Part shown: one piece after another, positions 6,368-7,278 of the stretch | How the letters are laid out: every line of letters begins with the position of its first letter | Position numbering within the stretch: the stretch's first letter is position 1 | Assembly (NCBI GenBank): GCA_012033095.1 | Contig: JAAUPO010000111.1 | Coordinates: 1 to 7,278 of the forward strand | Direction of reading: 5' to 3' | Length of the DNA: 7,278 nt | Source: Synechococcaceae cyanobacterium RL_1_2 | GTDB lineage: Bacteria; Cyanobacteriota; Cyanobacteriia; Cyanobacteriales; JAAUPO01 | The notes under the pieces: model-generated | Seen by the model: only the letters and a program-made list of their open reading frames with translations | What the model was told of the DNA's origin: nothing | The model's database searches: none | Position numbers and translations under genes: made by a program

Positions 6368-6411
6368 CACCCCTTGAGAAAAACTGAATCTGAAGGGGTG
6401 TATTGTTTTTT
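6368..6411 (+). terminator. Intrinsic terminator after psbT
   Basis: CACCCCTT at 6368-6375 pairs with AAGGGGTG at 6393-6400 around a 17-base loop, followed within five bases by TTTTTT at 6406-6411. It lies about 100 bases after the psbT stop. It should end the psbB-psbT message and separate it from nrdR. Confidence 0.75.
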
Positions 6412-6451
6412 AATAATTTTGATAATGATAATTAATTGATAATTCATAATT

Positions 6452-6457
6452 TATAAT
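6452..6457 (+). promoter_or_regulatory. Candidate -10 hexamer for nrdR
   Basis: A perfect TATAAT occurs 37 bases before the nrdR ATG in a very AT-rich stretch downstream of the psbT terminator. No good -35 hexamer sits at 16-18 bases; TTGATA at 6436-6441 is too close and TTGATA at 6419-6424 too far. In DNA this AT-rich the match may be chance. No NrdR-box-like palindrome pair was seen. Confidence 0.3.
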
Positions 6458-6494
6458 TACGTTAAGGATCGATCCAACTAATATAAAAAAAGCC

Positions 6495-7007
6495 ATGTTA
6501 TGTCCCCGTTGTAATCACCCTGAAAGTAGAGTCTTAGAATCCCGTTCAACGGAAGCCGGTAAAAGTGTACGGCGTAGAAGGGAATGTTTAGATTGCAACC
6601 ATCGTTTTACCACCTATGAGCGCGTTGAATGTGTACCGATTACTGTGGTTAAGCGAGATAATAAAAGGGAATTATTTGATCGATCTAAGTTATTAAGGGG
6701 CCTATCCAGGGCTTGCGAAAAAACCGATGTTCCTTACGAGCAATTAGAATATTTAGTGGATGAAATTGAAGGTAAAATTCAACAGTCCAGCAGCAAAAAA
6801 GTTACTACAGACACGATCGGGGATTGGGTTTTAAGTTTTTTGAAAGAAACTAATGAAGTTGCTTATATTCGATTTGCATCGGTTTACGGCAAATTTCAAG
6901 GCATTAAAGACTTTATTGAAACCTTAGATAAACTCCAAGCAACCAATCAAGACAATTACCCCCAAGTCTTACATCAAGAGGACGAACAACAAACCTTGAT
7001 GGTGTAA
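6495..7007 (+). CDS. nrdR: Transcriptional repressor NrdR of ribonucleotide reductase genes
   Basis: The 170-residue protein has the complete NrdR layout. An N-terminal zinc ribbon has Cys3 and Cys6 in the opening MLCPRC, and Cys31 and Cys34 in CLDC, with the basic VRRRRE before the second pair. The ATP-cone domain spans about 49-139, with [16 protein letters not shown] at 51-66 and the helix [12 protein letters not shown] at 123-134. In known NrdR proteins the cone senses ATP/dATP and controls oligomerisation, and the ribbon binds NrdR boxes before nrd genes to repress them. The length is within the family range, with a short polar C-terminal tail. The start is fixed because the family begins M-x-C-P-x-C; no Shine-Dalgarno sequence precedes it. 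No ribonucleotide reductase gene is in the window. Placement after psbT is probably simple linkage, since a terminator lies between them. Confidence 0.97.
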   Translation: MLCPRCNHPESRVLESRSTEAGKSVRRRRECLDCNHRFTTYERVECVPITVVKRDNKRELFDRSKLLRGLSRACEKTDVPYEQLEYLVDEIEGKIQQSSSKKVTTDTIGDWVLSFLKETNEVAYIRFASVYGKFQGIKDFIETLDKLQATNQDNYPQVLHQEDEQQTLMV

Positions 7008-7278
7008 ATAATTAAGAGTTTCAAGTAAGGAATACGATGGGCTACCCTTGGGATATAAAGCCTTAATCAATTTGATCGCAACAAATTCCTCATGGTTAAA
7101 ACCTCACGATATAGCAATCCTAAATAGCTTGTGGAAATTGAGTACATTGAAAGATATAGTCAATTTAATTTAGTATGGGGTGGCTGTTCCTCTCAATGGA
7201 ATGTTTTCAGATCTATTTGTTTCCCCTAATTATTAAAAGACTATAAGTCTAGTAAGGTCTTCATGTTATGACCTGGTT
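7008..7278. other. Intergenic tail after nrdR; no gene recognised
   Basis: This stretch of 271 AT-rich bases has no supported gene or clear terminator for nrdR. It contains a small perfect hairpin AGACT-ATA-AGTCT at 7238-7250, a second short one AGGTC/GACCT (7255-7259 and 7270-7274), and the phrase ATAGCAATCCTAAAT at 7111-7125, which resembles sequence I associate with decayed insertion-sequence ends in cyanobacteria. A similar GATATAG start recurs at 7109 and 7153. The longest tidy frame, 23 codons from ATG 7174, has no ribosome site and no recognisable product. Confidence 0.45.

Noticed and set aside
7174..7245. 23-codon plus-strand frame after nrdR
   Set aside because: It has no ribosome binding site, resembles no known small protein, and is expected by chance in AT-rich DNA.

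Overview
The window looks like ordinary chromosome from a cyanobacterium, probably a unicellular, Synechocystis- or Cyanothece-like lineage. The evidence is a full-length photosystem II CP47 gene (psbB) followed by psbT, a cyanobacterial-type outer-membrane porin, and six copies of the palindrome GCGATCGC (HIP1) in 7.3 kb, where about 0.1 would be expected by chance. Non-coding DNA is AT-rich. The species cannot be named from this sequence alone.

Left part (1-2211): a porin gene on the minus strand (335-1567), with a short divergent gap to a small thioredoxin-fold gene on the plus strand (1666-1975). The thioredoxin gene is broken by a single-base frameshift in a T run. A threefold 10-bp tandem repeat with nested inverted repeats (2168-2211) lies between it and the convergent cbiT gene.

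Middle part (2201-4315): two minus-strand genes, cbiT (cobalamin biosynthesis, 2201-2797) and the 5' half of nfi (endonuclease V, 3036-3359). The nfi reading frame stops exactly at the edge of a 121-bp element with perfect 12-bp terminal inverted repeats (2917-3037), so the catalytic 3' half is missing. Divergent from nfi is a DsbA-like thiol-disulfide lipoprotein gene (3460-4212), closed by a strong terminator hairpin.

Right part (4316-7278): an upstream region with candidate promoters, psbB (4538-6067), an intercistronic hairpin, psbT (6171-6266), a terminator, and nrdR (6495-7007), the zinc-ribbon/ATP-cone repressor of ribonucleotide reductase genes. psbB and psbT encode partners in the same photosystem II core and are probably at least partly co-transcribed. 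nrdR follows a terminator and probably has its own promoter. The last 271 bases hold no recognisable gene.

I found no sign of a new defence, secretion or biosynthetic system. The most informative local features are the two decayed genes, the small mobile-element-like repeat at nfi, and the short divergent porin.
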